Source: Loxodes magnus
Taxonomy: Eukaryota > Ciliophora > Karyorelictea > Loxodida > Loxodidae
Direction: 5' to 3'
Length of the DNA: 64,000 nt
Assembly (NCBI GenBank): GCA_946699065.1
Contig: CAMPDV010000248.1
Coordinates: 248,001-312,000 of the forward strand
Under the pieces are notes generated by a model. The model ran no database searches, was not told the origin of the DNA, and was given only the letters and a program-made list of their open reading frames with translations. Shown here one piece after another: positions 1-13,915 of this stretch. Made by a program: the position numbers and the translations under genes. Positions within the stretch are counted from its first letter, which is position 1. Every line of letters begins with the position of its first letter.

Positions 1-3000
1 TTTACTTTTATTTTTAATACCTCTTAAAAATTTTATTTTGAAGCGTTTTACGAAAGTTTTATGATTAAACACGTTTAAATCTTATAAAAATGAAAAAATA
101 AAAAATTTAACAAAATTAGTTTTTAATTTTTTTTAATTTTTGCTTCTAAAATTTTTTTTTCAATTATATTTAAAAACTACCTCTTTATAAATATTTATTT
201 TTGCTTTTACAGTTTCTTTATACAATATAGTAGTAAAAAAGTAATCATTTTTAAACGAATTTCTTATTTTGAAAATTGTTAGATTTTTATTTGCAAAAAG
301 ACTTTAACGGCATAAAATAGTTTTACGTTAGTATTGTTAAGAGATGATGTCAAGTGTATTTTTTAATATTTTAAATTTGACACTATTAATTATAGATTGA
401 TAAGTAATAAGAGTTTATGGATGATAATTAGTCATATCATTTTTAAAATATCAATATTTTAAATTTGCTTAAGTTTAAAGCTATATTTGTATTTAATTTT
501 ATAAATTTGCAAGGGTAAACTCAAAAAATTGAAATATCTATTTTGTAAAATTATCCAATAAAATTATAAAAAAGCTTCAGAAAAAATGTAAGAATTTAGG
601 AAATGGAATTTTTTGGTCTTAATAAGTTAATAAAAAGTCTTTAAGATTTGTTTAATTAATTGCTTGCTTTTTTATAAATAATAAAAATAATTATTTTTTT
701 GCGAATTAAATTTTTTCGATCATAAAAAATTTATAAATAATAAAATATAAAATTTTAATTTATAAAAATTTAACATTAAATAAAAAAATTAAGCAAGCGT
801 AGTAGACTTAAAATTAAGAAAGATTTATTATTTGATAAAAAAAGGTTAATTTATATTTAAAAAAGAAAGACTTTTAAAAAGAAGAATTTTCTTGAAAGAT
901 TATTTCGAATTTTTAAATAGTTTTACTTTTAGGGAATAAAAACTTATTATTTTACATTTAATCATTTATACATTTATGGAGCTTTATGATAGTTTTGAAA
1001 AAGAATTTTAAACTTTCTATTTTGATAATAATTTTACTAAAAAATATTGATAACAAAATCTAATATTTATATAATTCTTTATCTTTCTCAAATTTACTTT
1101 TATTTTTAATACCTCTTAAAAATTTTATTTTGAAGCGTTTTACGAAAGTTTTATGATTAAACACGTTTAAATCTTATAAAAATGAAAAAATAAAAAATTT
1201 AACAAAATTAGTTTTTAATTTTGTTTTAATTTTTGCTTCTATTTATAATTTTTTTTTCAATTATATCCTTAAAAACTACCTCTTTATAAATATTTATTTT
1301 TGCTTTTACAGTTTCTTTATACAATATAGTAGTAAAAAAGTAATCATTTTTAAACGAATTTCTTATTTTGAAAATTGTTAGATTTTTATTTGCAAAAAGA
1401 CTTTAACGGCATAAAATAGTTTTACGTTAGTATTGTTAAGAGATGATGTCAAGTGTATTTTTTAATATTTTAAATTTGACACTATTAATTATAGATTGAT
1501 AAGTAATAAGAGTTTATGGATGATAATTAGTCATATCATTTTATATCAATATTTTAAATTTGCTTAAGTTTAAAGCTATATTTGTATTTAATTTTATAAA
1601 TTTGCAAGGGTAAACTCAAAAAATTGAAATATCTATTTTGTAAAATTATCCAATAAAATTATAAAAAAGCTTCAGAAAAAATGTAAGAATTTAGGAAATG
1701 GAATTTTTTGGTCTTAATAAGTTAATAAAAAGTCTTTAAGATTTGTTTAATTAATTGCTTGCTTTTTTATAAATAATAAAAATAATTATTTTTTTGCGAA
1801 TTAAATTTTTTCGATCATAAAAAATTTATAAATAATAAAATATAAAATTTTAATTTATAAAAATTTAACATTAAATAAAAAAATTAAGCAAGCGTAGTAG
1901 ACTTAAAATTAAGAAAGATTTATTATTTGATAAAAAAAGGTTAATTTATATTTAAAAGAAAGACTTTTAAAAAGAAGAATTTTCTTGAAAGATTATTTCG
2001 AATTTTTAAATAGTTTTACTTTTAGGGAATAAAAACTTATTATTTTACATTTAATCATTTATACATTTATGGAGCTTTATGATAGTTTTGAAAAAGAATT
2101 TTAAACTTTCTATTTTGATAATAATTTTACTAAAAAATATTGATAACAAAATCTAATATTTATATAATTCTTTATCTTTCTCAAATTTACTTTTATTTTT
2201 AATACCTCTTAAAAATTTTATTTTGAAGCGTTTTACGAAAGTTTTATGATTAAACACGTTTAAATCTTATAAAAATGAAAAAATAAAAAATTTAACAAAA
2301 TTAGTTTTTAATTTTGTTAAAATTAATTTTTGCTTCTATTTATAATTTTTTTTTCAATTATATCCTTAAAAACTACCTCTTTATAAATATTTATTTTTGC
2401 TTTTACAGTTTCTTTATACAATATAGTAGTAAAAAAGTAATCATTTTTAAACGAATTTCTTATTTTGAAAATTGTTAGATTTTTATTTGCAAAAAGACTT
2501 TAACGGCATAAAATAGTTTTACGTTAGTATTGTTAAGAGATGATGTCAAGTGTATTTTTTAATATTTTAAATTTGACACTATTAATTATAGATTGATAAG
2601 TAATAAGAGTTTATGGATGATAATTAGTCATATCATTTTATATCAATATTTTAAATTTGCTTAAGTTTAAAGCTATATTTGTATTTAATTTTATAAATTT
2701 GCAAGGGTAAACTCAAAAAATTGAAATATCTATTTTGTAAAATTATCCAATAAAATTATAAAAAAGCTTCAGAAAAAATGTAAGAATTTAGGAAATGGAA
2801 TTTTTTGGTCTTAATAAGTTAATAAAAAGTCTTTAAGATTTGTTTAATTAATTGCTTGCTTTTTTATAAATAATAAAAATAATTATTTTTTTGCGAATTA
2901 AATTTTTTCGATCATAAAAAATTTATAAATAATAAAATATAAAATTTTAATTTATAAAAATTTAACATTAAATAAAAAAATTAAGCAAGCGTAGTAGACT

Positions 3001-6000
3001 TAAAATTAAGAAAGATTTATTATTTGATAAAAAAAGGTTAATTTATATTTAAAAGAAAGACTTTTAAAAAGAAGAATTTTCTTGAAAGATTATTTCGAAT
3101 TTTTAAATAGTTTTACTTTTAGGGAATAAAAACTTATTATTTTACATTTAATCATTTATACATTTATGGAGCTTTATGATAGTTTTGAAAAAGAATTTTA
3201 AACTTTCTATTTTGATAATAATTTTACTAAAAAATATTGATAACAAAATCTAATATTTATATAATTCTTTATCTTTCTCAAATTTACTTTTATTTTTAAT
3301 ACCTCTTAAAAATTTTATTTTGAAGCGTTTTACGAAAGTTTTATGATTAAACACGTTTAAATCTTATAAAAATGAAAAAATAAAAAATTTAACAAAATTA
3401 GTTTTTAATTTTGTTAAAATTAATTTTTGCTTCTATTTATAATTTTTTTTTCAATTATATCCTTAAAAACTACCTCTTTATAAATATTTATTTTTGCTTT
3501 TACAGTTTCTTTATACAATATAGTAGTAAAAAAGTAATCATTTTTAAACGAATTTCTTATTTTGAAAATTGTTAGATTTTTATTTGCAAAAAGACTTTAA
3601 CGGCATAAAATAGTTTTACGTTAGTATTGTTAAGAGATGATGTCAAGTGTATTTTTTAATATTTTAAATTTGACACTATTAATTATAGATTGATAAGTAA
3701 TAAGAGTTTATGGATGATAATTAGTCATATCATTTTATATCAATATTTTAAATTTGCTTAAGTTTAAAGCTATATTTGTATTTAATTTTATAAATTTGCA
3801 AGGGTAAACTCAAAAAATTGAAATATCTATTTTGTAAAATTATCCAATAAAATTATAAAAAAGCTTCAGAAAAAATGTAAGAATTTAGGAAATGGAATTT
3901 TTTGGTCTTAATAAGTTAATAAAAAGTCTTTAAGATTTGTTTAATTAATTGCTTGCTTTTTTATAAATAATAAAAATAATTATTTTTTTGCGAATTAAAT
4001 TTTTTCGATCATAAAAAATTTATAAATAATAAAATATAAAATTTTAATTTATAAAAATTTAACATTAAATAAAAAAATTAAGCAAGCGTAGTAGACTTAA
4101 AATTAAGAAAGATTTATTATTTGATAAAAAAAGGTTAATTTATATTTAAAAGAAAGACTTTTAAAAAGAAGAATTTTCTTGAAAGATTATTTCGAATTTT
4201 TAAATAGTTTTACTTTTAGGGAATAAAAACTTATTATTTTACATTTAATCATTTATACATTTATGGAGCTTTATGATAGTTTTGAAAAAGAATTTTAAAC
4301 TTTCTATTTTGATAATAATTTTACTAAAAAATATTGATAACAAAATCTAATATTTATATAATTCTTTATCTTTCTCAAATTTACTTTTATTTTTAATACC
4401 TCTTAAAAATTTTATTTTGAAGCGTTTTACGAAAGTTTTATGATTAAACACGTTTAAATCTTATAAAAATGAAAAAATAAAAAATTTAACAAAATTAGTT
4501 TTTAATTTTGTTAAAATTAATTTTTGCTTCTATTTATAATTTTTTTTTCAATTATATCCTTAAAAACTACCTCTTTATAAATATTTATTTTTGCTTTTAC
4601 AGTTTCTTTATACAATATAGTAGTAAAAAAGTAATCATTTTTAAACGAATTTCTTATTTTGAAAATTGTTAGATTTTTATTTGCAAAAAGACTTTAACGG
4701 CATAAAATAGTTTTACGTTAGTATTGTTAAGAGATGATGTCAAGTGTATTTTTTAATATTTTAAATTTGACACTATTAATTATAGATTGATAAGTAATAA
4801 GAGTTTATGGATGATAATTAGTCATATCATTTTATATCAATATTTTAAATTTGCTTAAGTTTAAAGCTATATTTGTATTTAATTTTATAAATTTGCAAGG
4901 GTAAACTCAAAAAATTGAAATATCTATTTTGTAAAATTATCCAATAAAATTATAAAAAAGCTTCAGAAAAAATGTAAGAATTTAGGAAATGGAATTTTTT
5001 GGTCTTAATAAGTTAATAAAAAGTCTTTAAGATTTGTTTAATTAATTGCTTGCTTTTTTATAAATAATAAAAATAATTATTTTTTTGCGAATTAAATTTT
5101 TTCGATCATAAAAAATTTATAAATAATAAAATATAAAATTTTAATTTATAAAAATTTAACATTAAATAAAAAAATTAAGCAAGCGTAGTAGACTTAAAAT
5201 TAAGAAAGATTTATTATTTGATAAAAAAAGGTTAATTTATATTTAAAAGAAAGACTTTTAAAAAGAAGAATTTTCTTGAAAGATTATTTCGAATTTTTAA
5301 ATAGTTTTACTTTTAGGGAATAAAAACTTATTATTTTACATTTAATCATTTATACATTTATGGAGCTTTATGATAGTTTTGAAAAAGAATTTTAAACTTT
5401 CTATTTTGATAATAATTTTACTAAAAAATATTGATAACAAAATCTAATATTTATATAATTCTTTATCTTTCTCAAATTTACTTTTATTTTTAATACCTCT
5501 TAAAAATTTTATTTTGAAGCGTTTTACGAAAGTTTTATGATTAAACACGTTTAAATCTTATAAAAATGAAAAAATAAAAAATTTAACAAAATTAGTTTTT
5601 AATTTTGTTAAAATTAATTTTTGCTTCTATTTATAATTTTTTTTTCAATTATATCCTTAAAAACTACCTCTTTATAAATATTTATTTTTGCTTTTACAGT
5701 TTCTTTATACAATATAGTAGTAAAAAAGTAATCATTTTTAAACGAATTTCTTATTTTGAAAATTGTTAGATTTTTATTTGCAAAAAGACTTTAACGGCAT
5801 AAAATAGTTTTACGTTAGTATTGTTAAGAGATGATGTCAAGTGTATTTTTTAATATTTTAAATTTGACACTATTAATTATAGATTGATAAGTAATAAGAG
5901 TTTATGGATGATAATTAGTCATATCATTTTATATCAATATTTTAAATTTGCTTAAGTTTAAAGCTATATTTGTATTTAATTTTATAAATTTGCAAGGGTA

Positions 6001-8636
6001 AACTCAAAAAATTGAAATATCTATTTTGTAAAATTATCCAATAAAATTATAAAAAAGCTTCAGAAAAAATGTAAGAATTTAGGAAATGGAATTTTTTGGT
6101 CTTAATAAGTTAATAAAAAGTCTTTAAGATTTGTTTAATTAATTGCTTGCTTTTTTATAAATAATAAAAATAATTATTTTTTTGCGAATTAAATTTTTTC
6201 GATCATAAAAAATTTATAAATAATAAAATATAAAATTTTAATTTATAAAAATTTAACATTAAATAAAAAAATTAAGCAAGCGTAGTAGACTTAAAATTAA
6301 GAAAGATTTATTATTTGATAAAAAAAGGTTAATTTATATTTAAAAGAAAGACTTTTAAAAAGAAGAATTTTCTTGAAAGATTATTTCGAATTTTTAAATA
6401 GTTTTACTTTTAGGGAATAAAAACTTATTATTTTACATTTAATCATTTATACATTTATGGAGCTTTATGATAGTTTTGAAAAAGAATTTTAAACTTTCTA
6501 TTTTGATAATAATTTTACTAAAAAATATTGATAACAAAATCTAATATTTATATAATTCTTTATCTTTCTCAAATTTACTTTTATTTTTAATACCTCTTAA
6601 AAATTTTATTTTGAAGCGTTTTACGAAAGTTTTATGATTAAACACGTTTAAATCTTATAAAAATGAAAAAATAAAAAATTTAACAAAATTAGTTTTTAAT
6701 TTTGTTAAAATTAATTTTTGCTTCTATTTATAATTTTTTTTTCAATTATATCCTTAAAAACTACCTCTTTATAAATATTTATTTTTGCTTTTACAGTTTC
6801 TTTATACAATATAGTAGTAAAAAAGTAATCATTTTTAAACGAATTTCTTATTTTGAAAATTGTTAGATTTTTATTTGCAAAAAGACTTTAACGGCATAAA
6901 ATAGTTTTACGTTAGTATTGTTAAGAGATGATGTCAAGTGTATTTTTTAATATTTTAAATTTGACACTATTAATTATAGATTGATAAGTAATAAGAGTTT
7001 ATGGATGATAATTAGTCATATCATTTTATATCAATATTTTAAATTTGCTTAAGTTTAAAGCTATATTTGTATTTAATTTTATAAATTTGCAAGGGTAAAC
7101 TCAAAAAATTGAAATATCTATTTTGTAAAATTATCCAATAAAATTATAAAAAAGCTTCAGAAAAAATGTAAGAATTTAGGAAATGGAATTTTTTGGTCTT
7201 AATAAGTTAATAAAAAGTCTTTAAGATTTGTTTAATTAATTGCTTGCTTTTTTATAAATAATAAAAATAATTATTTTTTTGCGAATTAAATTTTTTCGAT
7301 CATAAAAAATTTATAAATAATAAAATATAAAATTTTAATTTATAAAAATTTAACATTAAATAAAAAAATTAAGCAAGCGTAGTAGACTTAAAATTAAGAA
7401 AGATTTATTATTTGATAAAAAAAGGTTAATTTATATTTAAAAGAAAGACTTTTAAAAAGAAGAATTTTCTTGAAAGATTATTTCGAATTTTTAAATAGTT
7501 TTACTTTTAGGGAATAAAAACTTATTATTTTACATTTAATCATTTATACATTTATGGAGCTTTATGATAGTTTTGAAAAAGAATTTTAAACTTTCTATTT
7601 TGATAATAATTTTACTAAAAAATATTGATAACAAAATCTAATATTTATATAATTCTTTATCTTTCTCAAATTTACTTTTATTTTTAATACCTCTTAAAAA
7701 TTTTATTTTGAAGCGTTTTACGAAAGTTTTATGATTAAACACGTTTAAATCTTATAAAAATGAAAAAATAAAAAATTTAACAAAATTAGTTTTTAATTTT
7801 GTTAAAATTAATTTTTGCTTCTATTTATAATTTTTTTTTCAATTATATCCTTAAAAACTACCTCTTTATAAATATTTATTTTTGCTTTTACAGTTTCTTT
7901 ATACAATATAGTAGTAAAAAAGTAATCATTTTTAAACGAATTTCTTATTTTGAAAATTGTTAGATTTTTATTTGCAAAAAGACTTTAACGGCATAAAATA
8001 GTTTTACGTTAGTATTGTTAAGAGATGATGTCAAGTGTATTTTTTAATATTTTAAATTTGACACTATTAATTATAGATTGATAAGTAATAAGAGTTTATG
8101 GATGATAATTAGTCATATCATTTTATATCAATATTTTAAATTTGCTTAAGTTTAAAGCTATATTTGTATTTAATTTTATAAATTTGCAAGGGTAAACTCA
8201 AAAAATTGAAATATCTATTTTGTAAAATTATCCAATAAAATTATAAAAAAGCTTCAGAAAAAATGTAAGAATTTAGGAAATGGAATTTTTTGGTCTTAAT
8301 AAGTTAATAAAAAGTCTTTAAGATTTGTTTAATTAATTGCTTGCTTTTTTATAAATAATAAAAATAATTATTTTTTTGCGAATTAAATTTTTTCGATCAT
8401 AAAAAATTTATAAATAATAAAATATAAAATTTTAATTTATAAAAATTTAACATTAAATAAAAAAATTAAGCAAGCGTAGTAGACTTAAAATTAAGAAAGA
8501 TTTATTATTTGATAAAAAAAGGTTAATTTATATTTAAAAGAAAGACTTTTAAAAAGAAGAATTTTCTTGAAAGATTATTTCGAATTTTTAAATAGTTTTA
8601 CTTTTAGGGAATAAAAACTTATTATTTTACATTTAA
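1..8636. repeat. Satellite array 1, ~1097 bp unit, about 7.9 copies, open at left edge
   Basis: Head-to-tail copies begin with TTTACTTTTATTTTTAATAC at 1, 1093, 2186, 3283, 4380, 5477, 6574 and 7671. The last six spacings are about 1097 bp; the first two are slightly shorter through small indels in an AT-only stretch (about 130-170 and 1220-1260). Copies are otherwise almost identical, which points to recent amplification or continuing homogenisation. No convincing protein is seen in the unit: open stretches under the reassigned code are composed of AT-rich filler without motifs. Each unit has a wide inverted repeat, GCTTGC then GCAAGC (8339-8344 and 8470-8475 in the last unit), around a very AT-rich core. 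The last unit breaks off at ACATTTAA and passes into flank that is also found after array 2. Confidence 0.98.
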
Positions 8637-8658
8637 CTTTATCTTAATTTTTTTTTCG

Positions 8659-8690
8659 AGTCGATTCGAAATAATTATTTCGAATCGACT
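8659..8690. repeat. 32 bp perfect palindrome at the satellite/flank junction
   Basis: The half-site AGTCGATTCGAAATAA is followed directly by its exact reverse complement, with no spacer. It lies 22 bp beyond the last satellite unit. The right half is kept after array 2 (about 55369-55390) but the left half is altered there, so that copy is no longer a perfect palindrome. It could be a cruciform or binding site, or a scar of a rearrangement; the role is unknown. Confidence 0.95.
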
Positions 8691-9586
8691 TGCAAAAGAT
8701 ACATTAATAATTAATTTTTATTAGATTATTTGTTTTTGTTTTCCTTAAAAATTCAAAAATTTGAAAAATTAAAAAAAGCTTTACATAGGCTTTCTTTTAA
8801 TAAAATTTTTCATGATTTTTATTTAATGAATAACCTATCAAGCTTTCCTTTTTTTATTTATGAATTTTACGATATTATTAATTTCGATTCAAACTGAAAT
8901 ACTTCATAAGGGCTTCATGCTTTGTTATGAAAAGAGAGAAAAAATAAATGCTATAATCAATTACACCTTAAGTAACTAGAAAAACATAACATCAGAACTG
9001 TAGAGATTGCTTACATCTTCTTTTATTTTATTTTTTTTTGAGTAATTTCTTTTTAGTTACTAGGATGATGCTAGTTTTGCCTGCCTTTTTGGAGGAATGA
9101 ATACCAGGAGAGTATTGCTATTATCCTTTCTTGTCTTCTTCTCTTCTTTTGTTAGCCAAAATCCTTTAGAAAGTCTCCATTTTATTTTTAAATAGAAAAT
9201 GATTGAGATTTGAACTATAAGAATAAATAAAGAAAATGAAGATTCAAGCAAGTTTGATATGACTACTATTTTTTAACAATAAACTAATATGTGGTAAACC
9301 GAAAAAAGGTAACACCACATTAATAAATGATAATATGTTATATTATGTTTATTTTAAAGTAAATAAAATCTGTAAAATTATATGATAAATTTGTATATTA
9401 AATATAATTTTTATAAAATATAAGCATTCGTATAATAATTTAATTTTAACTAGTATAATTTTAAGAAAATTTATCACTAAATATTTATTATTTTAAAGCA
9501 AGAAATTTATGTATTAAGAAAATTTTTTTTAGCTTTTGCCTCCTTTTTATAAATAATTTTAATTTTGTGTTTTTTTATGATTTTAA

Positions 9587-9645
9587 TAATAATAAATAAA
9601 TAAATTCGATAATAGAGAGCGTAGCATTTCATTGGTACTCAGCTC
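9587..9645 (+). repeat. Degraded copy of the AGAGC...GCTCT hairpin terminus
   Basis: The A/T run AATAAATAAATAAATT, then GATAATAGAG and a GCTCT close about 30 bases later, match the outer end of the foldback element at 19490. The stem has decayed but the outer AGAGC/GCTCT pairing remains. The same degraded copy is in the duplicate near 56318-56376. No partner arm was found nearby. Confidence 0.5.
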
Positions 9646-9945
9646 TTTCCATATTTCAATATATGTCCGTTTAAAATAAAAACTAAACAAATTATTATTA
9701 AATAAAAAAATTAGAATAGTAAAATATATTTAATATTATAGCTAAATGATAAAAAATTTAAACAAACTAATAATTATTAAATTTTTATAGTTAGTCACAT
9801 TTGAAATCTTATAATATTTACACCCAGAACTGTTGAAAATCTATGTTTATTAGATTAAGAAAAATTATAAAAGTAGAAATATAAAAGACATTTTTATATT
9901 AAAATAGAATTTTTTAATTATTCAATTATTTATGAATTTGCTGAA

Positions 9946-11583
9946 TCAAGGACTTATTTTTTTCCATTTTCCATTATCTAAATCATATACTTATAAATTT
10001 GCATCATAATCATATTGATAAACCATATTTTAAATGATTTATGGCTACGTAAATACACGAGTACTTCCAGAAAATTGTTCTCCATGTATTGTAAAGTTTT
10101 TATCATATACAAATGTATTCATGTCATCGTTTCAATTTTTTCAAACCAAACTTTATTTAAAAAAATTTAAATAAATAGCATTTGCACGAATTTTTACAGG
10201 CAGTTATATATTTTCTAAAACATTTCACTCTTATCTTCTTACATCATAAATCTAAACTTTATCTGTCATATTTTTGTCGTATCCCCCAAAAACTTAAATT
10301 ATTTAGTTTTAATGGCATCCTCCAAATGCATCAACACCTATTGGAATATCATTTAATTTTATAAAATTCTCTTTCTAGAAATCAAATACTTCACATTCTT
10401 TAATGCTTTTATTATTTTAACATCCTGATATTATAAAGCTTTAATTTTTTATTTGAATTGTTCTATGATATTATCGGCAATTTATCATTTGAAAATTTTT
10501 TATGCTTTCAATCTCATATATAATATAATTTTTATTTCCTTCGTTTCCTCCAGATATTATTAGCTTCTTATCGTTTATTTATTCAATTTAAGTTGCATTA
10601 TTATAAGTTTAAGGAATGTTTACTTATTAATTACTAAATTTATTAGCCATTACTTAATAATCTTTTTTAATTTAAGAACTATTACAGATAGTTTGAATTA
10701 TTTTGAATTATTTTCTTTAGCCTTCGTTTATATCTTATATGAAATCTTATTAATGTCTTATTTATACTTTCATTATATTTTATAAAAAGTTTGTTACATT
10801 TTATTTTAACTCTTTTTCTATTTTTATTTTTATGTTTCTTCCTTCTATTTCTTCTATTTACTTCTATAATCCTTCTATTTTACCTATAAAATCTAACAAT
10901 TCTGTTATATTTTCCCTGTTTTAAGGTCTTACTCTCTTCAGTAATTCTTGTATGTTTTCTATTTTTTCTATTTATTCTTTGTATCAGTTTAAATGTATTT
11001 TTCTTTCACTTTCTATTTTTTCAATTCTAATCAATTTCATATTATTAATCTACTCTATTAAACTGGTAGTAATTTCATTTATTATATTTATTTTTAATTG
11101 AACTTCTTATTTTAGTTTTTCTTATTATTCTTTTAAAGTTTCTAATTATTTTCCATTTAGTTTAATGAGTTATTCAAACAACAAATCAGCATTTTTTATT
11201 TCATTTTATTTAAGACTTTCTATTTTTTCACTTATTTCTATAATTTTATGTCCTTAATGCTTTTCTAGAAATGCACAAGCTGGACAAAGAGTTTCTTTAT
11301 CGTTTTAACAAAACAATACTCTTTCATAAGATTTATGTTTTTCACATTTATTAAGCTCAAGTTGTTCTTTATGAATCGGTAGAGATTCATAAGCTATTTC
11401 AAGTTAAGACGCTTTTTATTCAGTTTTAACTTAACATCAAGGGCATAAAATACTTTATGAAGTCATATAAAGTTATTTTGCACATTACTAACAAATGATA
11501 TGTTTACACCTCAATCTTAAAGGCTTCTTTATTGTGAAATCAAGTAAATTTCCACATTTATTACATTCGTTCCTTCCTTACAT
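9946..11583 (-). CDS. K1: RING / B-box / coiled-coil / kelch protein (TRIM-like)
   Basis: The ORF has 546 codons under UAR=Gln, UGA=Trp, from ATG at 11583 to TGA at 9946. N-terminal Cys pairs CNKC, CKHIICQQC and CPxC (residues about 5-45) form a C3HC4-like RING; the x in CPxC is a TGA at 11437-11439. CEKHKSY and CPACAFLEKHQGH (about 80-120) form a B-box zinc site. A Glu/Lys/Gln-rich coiled coil follows, then C-terminal kelch-type beta repeats with FGG and SGG turns and YD...W motifs (RRQEWNVLE, GKWKK). RING, B-box and coiled coil together are the tripartite motif of E3 ubiquitin ligases; kelch repeats would bind the substrate. Ligase activity is inferred, not shown. Start and stop match K2 and K5. 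AT-rich spacers lie on both sides and no promoter was recognised. Confidence 0.85.
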
Positions 11584-12639
11584 TTTTATTTTTTAAACTT
11601 AAATATATAAATTTTATTTTCACTTTTACTTAAAATAATTTTTTAGAAATTAAAAATTAAATTATTAAAAAACATAAAATTAACTTCTTTTTCATTGAAT
11701 AAATTCCATAAAATGGCTTTTATATTGAAAAGTTTATATCTTAACTTATAATTTTCAGCAAAAGCTAAAATTAAGATATTTAAAATGTATATTTTAAATT
11801 TATCTATTCATTTATTTATTTCATTTTCTATTAACTTAATAAACAAATTAGTAAATTCATATATTTAGACAGATAAACCCATTTTATTATTATTTTAATA
11901 AAATTAAATAACAAATAAAAAATCAAGAATGTGGGAGATAATATAAGATATTAATACTTTTAAATATTAAAGCAGTAAATATAAATTAAAGCTATAAAGA
12001 TTAATATTATTATTTCTTTTAAATAAAACTACTTTAAATTAACATTAATTGCCTTTAAAAAATATAAAATACTTAATATTTTTATTTATCTAAATTTGAA
12101 AATACCTGCTTTTCTATAATTTAGAAATATTTCTTTTAATTAAAAAAAATCTACAAAATTTAAATTTTATTAATAAACACTACAAAACTTTTTAATCTTA
12201 ATAGAATGCTTAAAATTATCACAAAAATAACTCAAAGAAGATTAAAATTAAATGTTTTAATTATATTTTTTCATAGTAAAAAGTTTAATTAATTGCACTA
12301 TTTTATTAAGAATTAAATAACCAAAATATATTCTTTATAATAACTTTTTCTTAACTTTTTGCAAATTAAATTTATAAATATTTATTGATTAATTATAATT
12401 TTCAATTGGATATCTACTTATTAAAATAAACTTATTAATCTAGAAAATAAATTGTCTTATATGTGCTCAAAAATAAGTTTTAAAAGACTTTGGGCTTTGA
12501 AATCTCCTTTAATTATCTATTCATTTTGATAAATTGTTTTATCATTAAATAGCAAAAAAATAAGTATATTAAATTCAATAAAAGTTAATATGTTTTTACC
12601 ATATTTCAGAAAATAAAAAAAATTTTGCAATTTCAATCT
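11584..12639. other. AT-rich intergenic stretch, no gene seen
   Basis: This is upstream of K1. Homopolymer runs and short A/T words fill it; there is no conserved protein frame or repeat other than the large duplication (copy at 58315-59330). Any K1 promoter would lie here but no motif stands out. Confidence 0.6.
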
Positions 12640-13915
12640 CAATAATTGGGATAAAGTTTCCTATAATTATTTTTTTCTTCATCTGCTATCTGTACGAATT
12701 TTTTCAATAAAACTTCCATCTGTTCGTCGTTTTAATCTAAAAATTAAATTCTTCTACAAAGCAACTTTAGTTAAAGCATTTAAATCTTAATCAATTTATT
12801 AAAATTGTCTTTGAGGAAGAGTTTAGAATGGAATAATTTTGGTTGTAAGTTAAAAGTTTAAGTAATCAAAAATTCTGAATTTTTTAAATTCTTCTACTAG
12901 ATCTAAAAGAGATTCACATTAATAAATATGTAAATAGACAGTTTATTCTATAAATGCAAATTTCAAAATTTTTATATTAAATAAAACAAGATTATAGAGC
13001 ATGTAGATCTTTAATAAAATTTTTTAAAGTTAAAAAATCTTTGTTGAAGTCTTCCACAGTACAAGTATTCTTTTGTGTGTCTTTTCTTCTATAAGGCTGT
13101 AATCGGAATGTTACCTAAAGAGATCTTATTAAATGCATCTTTCTCCATTAACGCTTCTTGATGCCTCTTTAGTCTTATCTTCATTGACACCTTCCATTAT
13201 TCTTTTTTTGATCTTCACCCATAATATACTTCCTGATACCAGAGTTTAAATCAATCTCAGTTGGAGGATTGCTCCTCCCTATTTAGAATAATCTATTAAT
13301 AATGTCTTTATTTCAAATCACACTACAAATCTTAATTAAAGGTCCTTAATTTGTAAATGGATACTATTTCTCAAATCTTTGTCTTTTAAGAATGTATAAG
13401 TATAAATTGGAAATTTCTGCTAATCAATATTATTGGCTAAATATTTAAAATAAATGCGTGTAGTAGGTATTTCATTCATCCTTCCTATTTTATCTTAACA
13501 AAATTTCTATTTTATTTTATTCCAAGCTTTGCTTAGATTTTATCACTGTTACAAGAATCTTAAGGAACTATTTGAAAATTCGAGTAAATTATCTTAAATT
13601 CTTAAATATTTAAGATTACCACTCATAATTTTGTTTAAAAAGAAATGATTTATCAACATTAGGATAAATTTAAGATTCAGTGTAAAGTTTTATGTAGAAA
13701 CTGAAATACCTCATTGTTTTGTAATATACTTAGGGTAACCAATTCGAGTAAATAGAGCAAAATTCATTAAAAGTAGAATTTGTATTTTGTAAAGCACATC
13801 TTACTATTTTTCTTTAGCTAGTAATTATATCATGTTTTTTCATACTCTGAAGAATAGCCCAATTTATTATTTCTGACTCATACTCTACTTCGGCAGTATA
13901 AATATTCGAAAAAAA
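12640..13915 (-). pseudogene. Unidentified coding-like region, apparently frameshifted
   Basis: Reading minus with the reassigned code gives two protein-like blocks in different frames. The upstream block (13915 to about 13500) contains EYESEIINWAILQSMKKHD and, further on, NEFCSIYSNW. The downstream block carries MNEIPTTRIYFKYLANN and, after another frame change near 13270, EIDLNSGIRKYIMGEDQKK. Amino acid composition is more even than in the surrounding AT filler, and the block is kept in the duplicate at about 59330-60650. I do not recognise the family. It may be a decayed transposon or host gene, or a spliced gene whose introns I cannot place. Confidence 0.35.

Noticed and set aside
1..8636. 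A long reassigned-code ORF inside each satellite unit.
   Set aside because: With only TGA able to stop, chance open frames are long in AT-rich DNA; composition is Phe/Leu/Lys/Asn filler with no motif.
8904..9251. A 115-codon minus-strand ORF with a hydrophobic N-terminus.
   Set aside because: The duplicate carries an insertion of about 32 bases near 55936-55970 that breaks the frame after a few codons, and no family is recognised.
10182..10364. A 60-codon plus-strand ORF, repeated at 56913.
   Set aside because: It is antisense to the kelch half of K1 and K5; its conservation comes from that gene and from the duplication.
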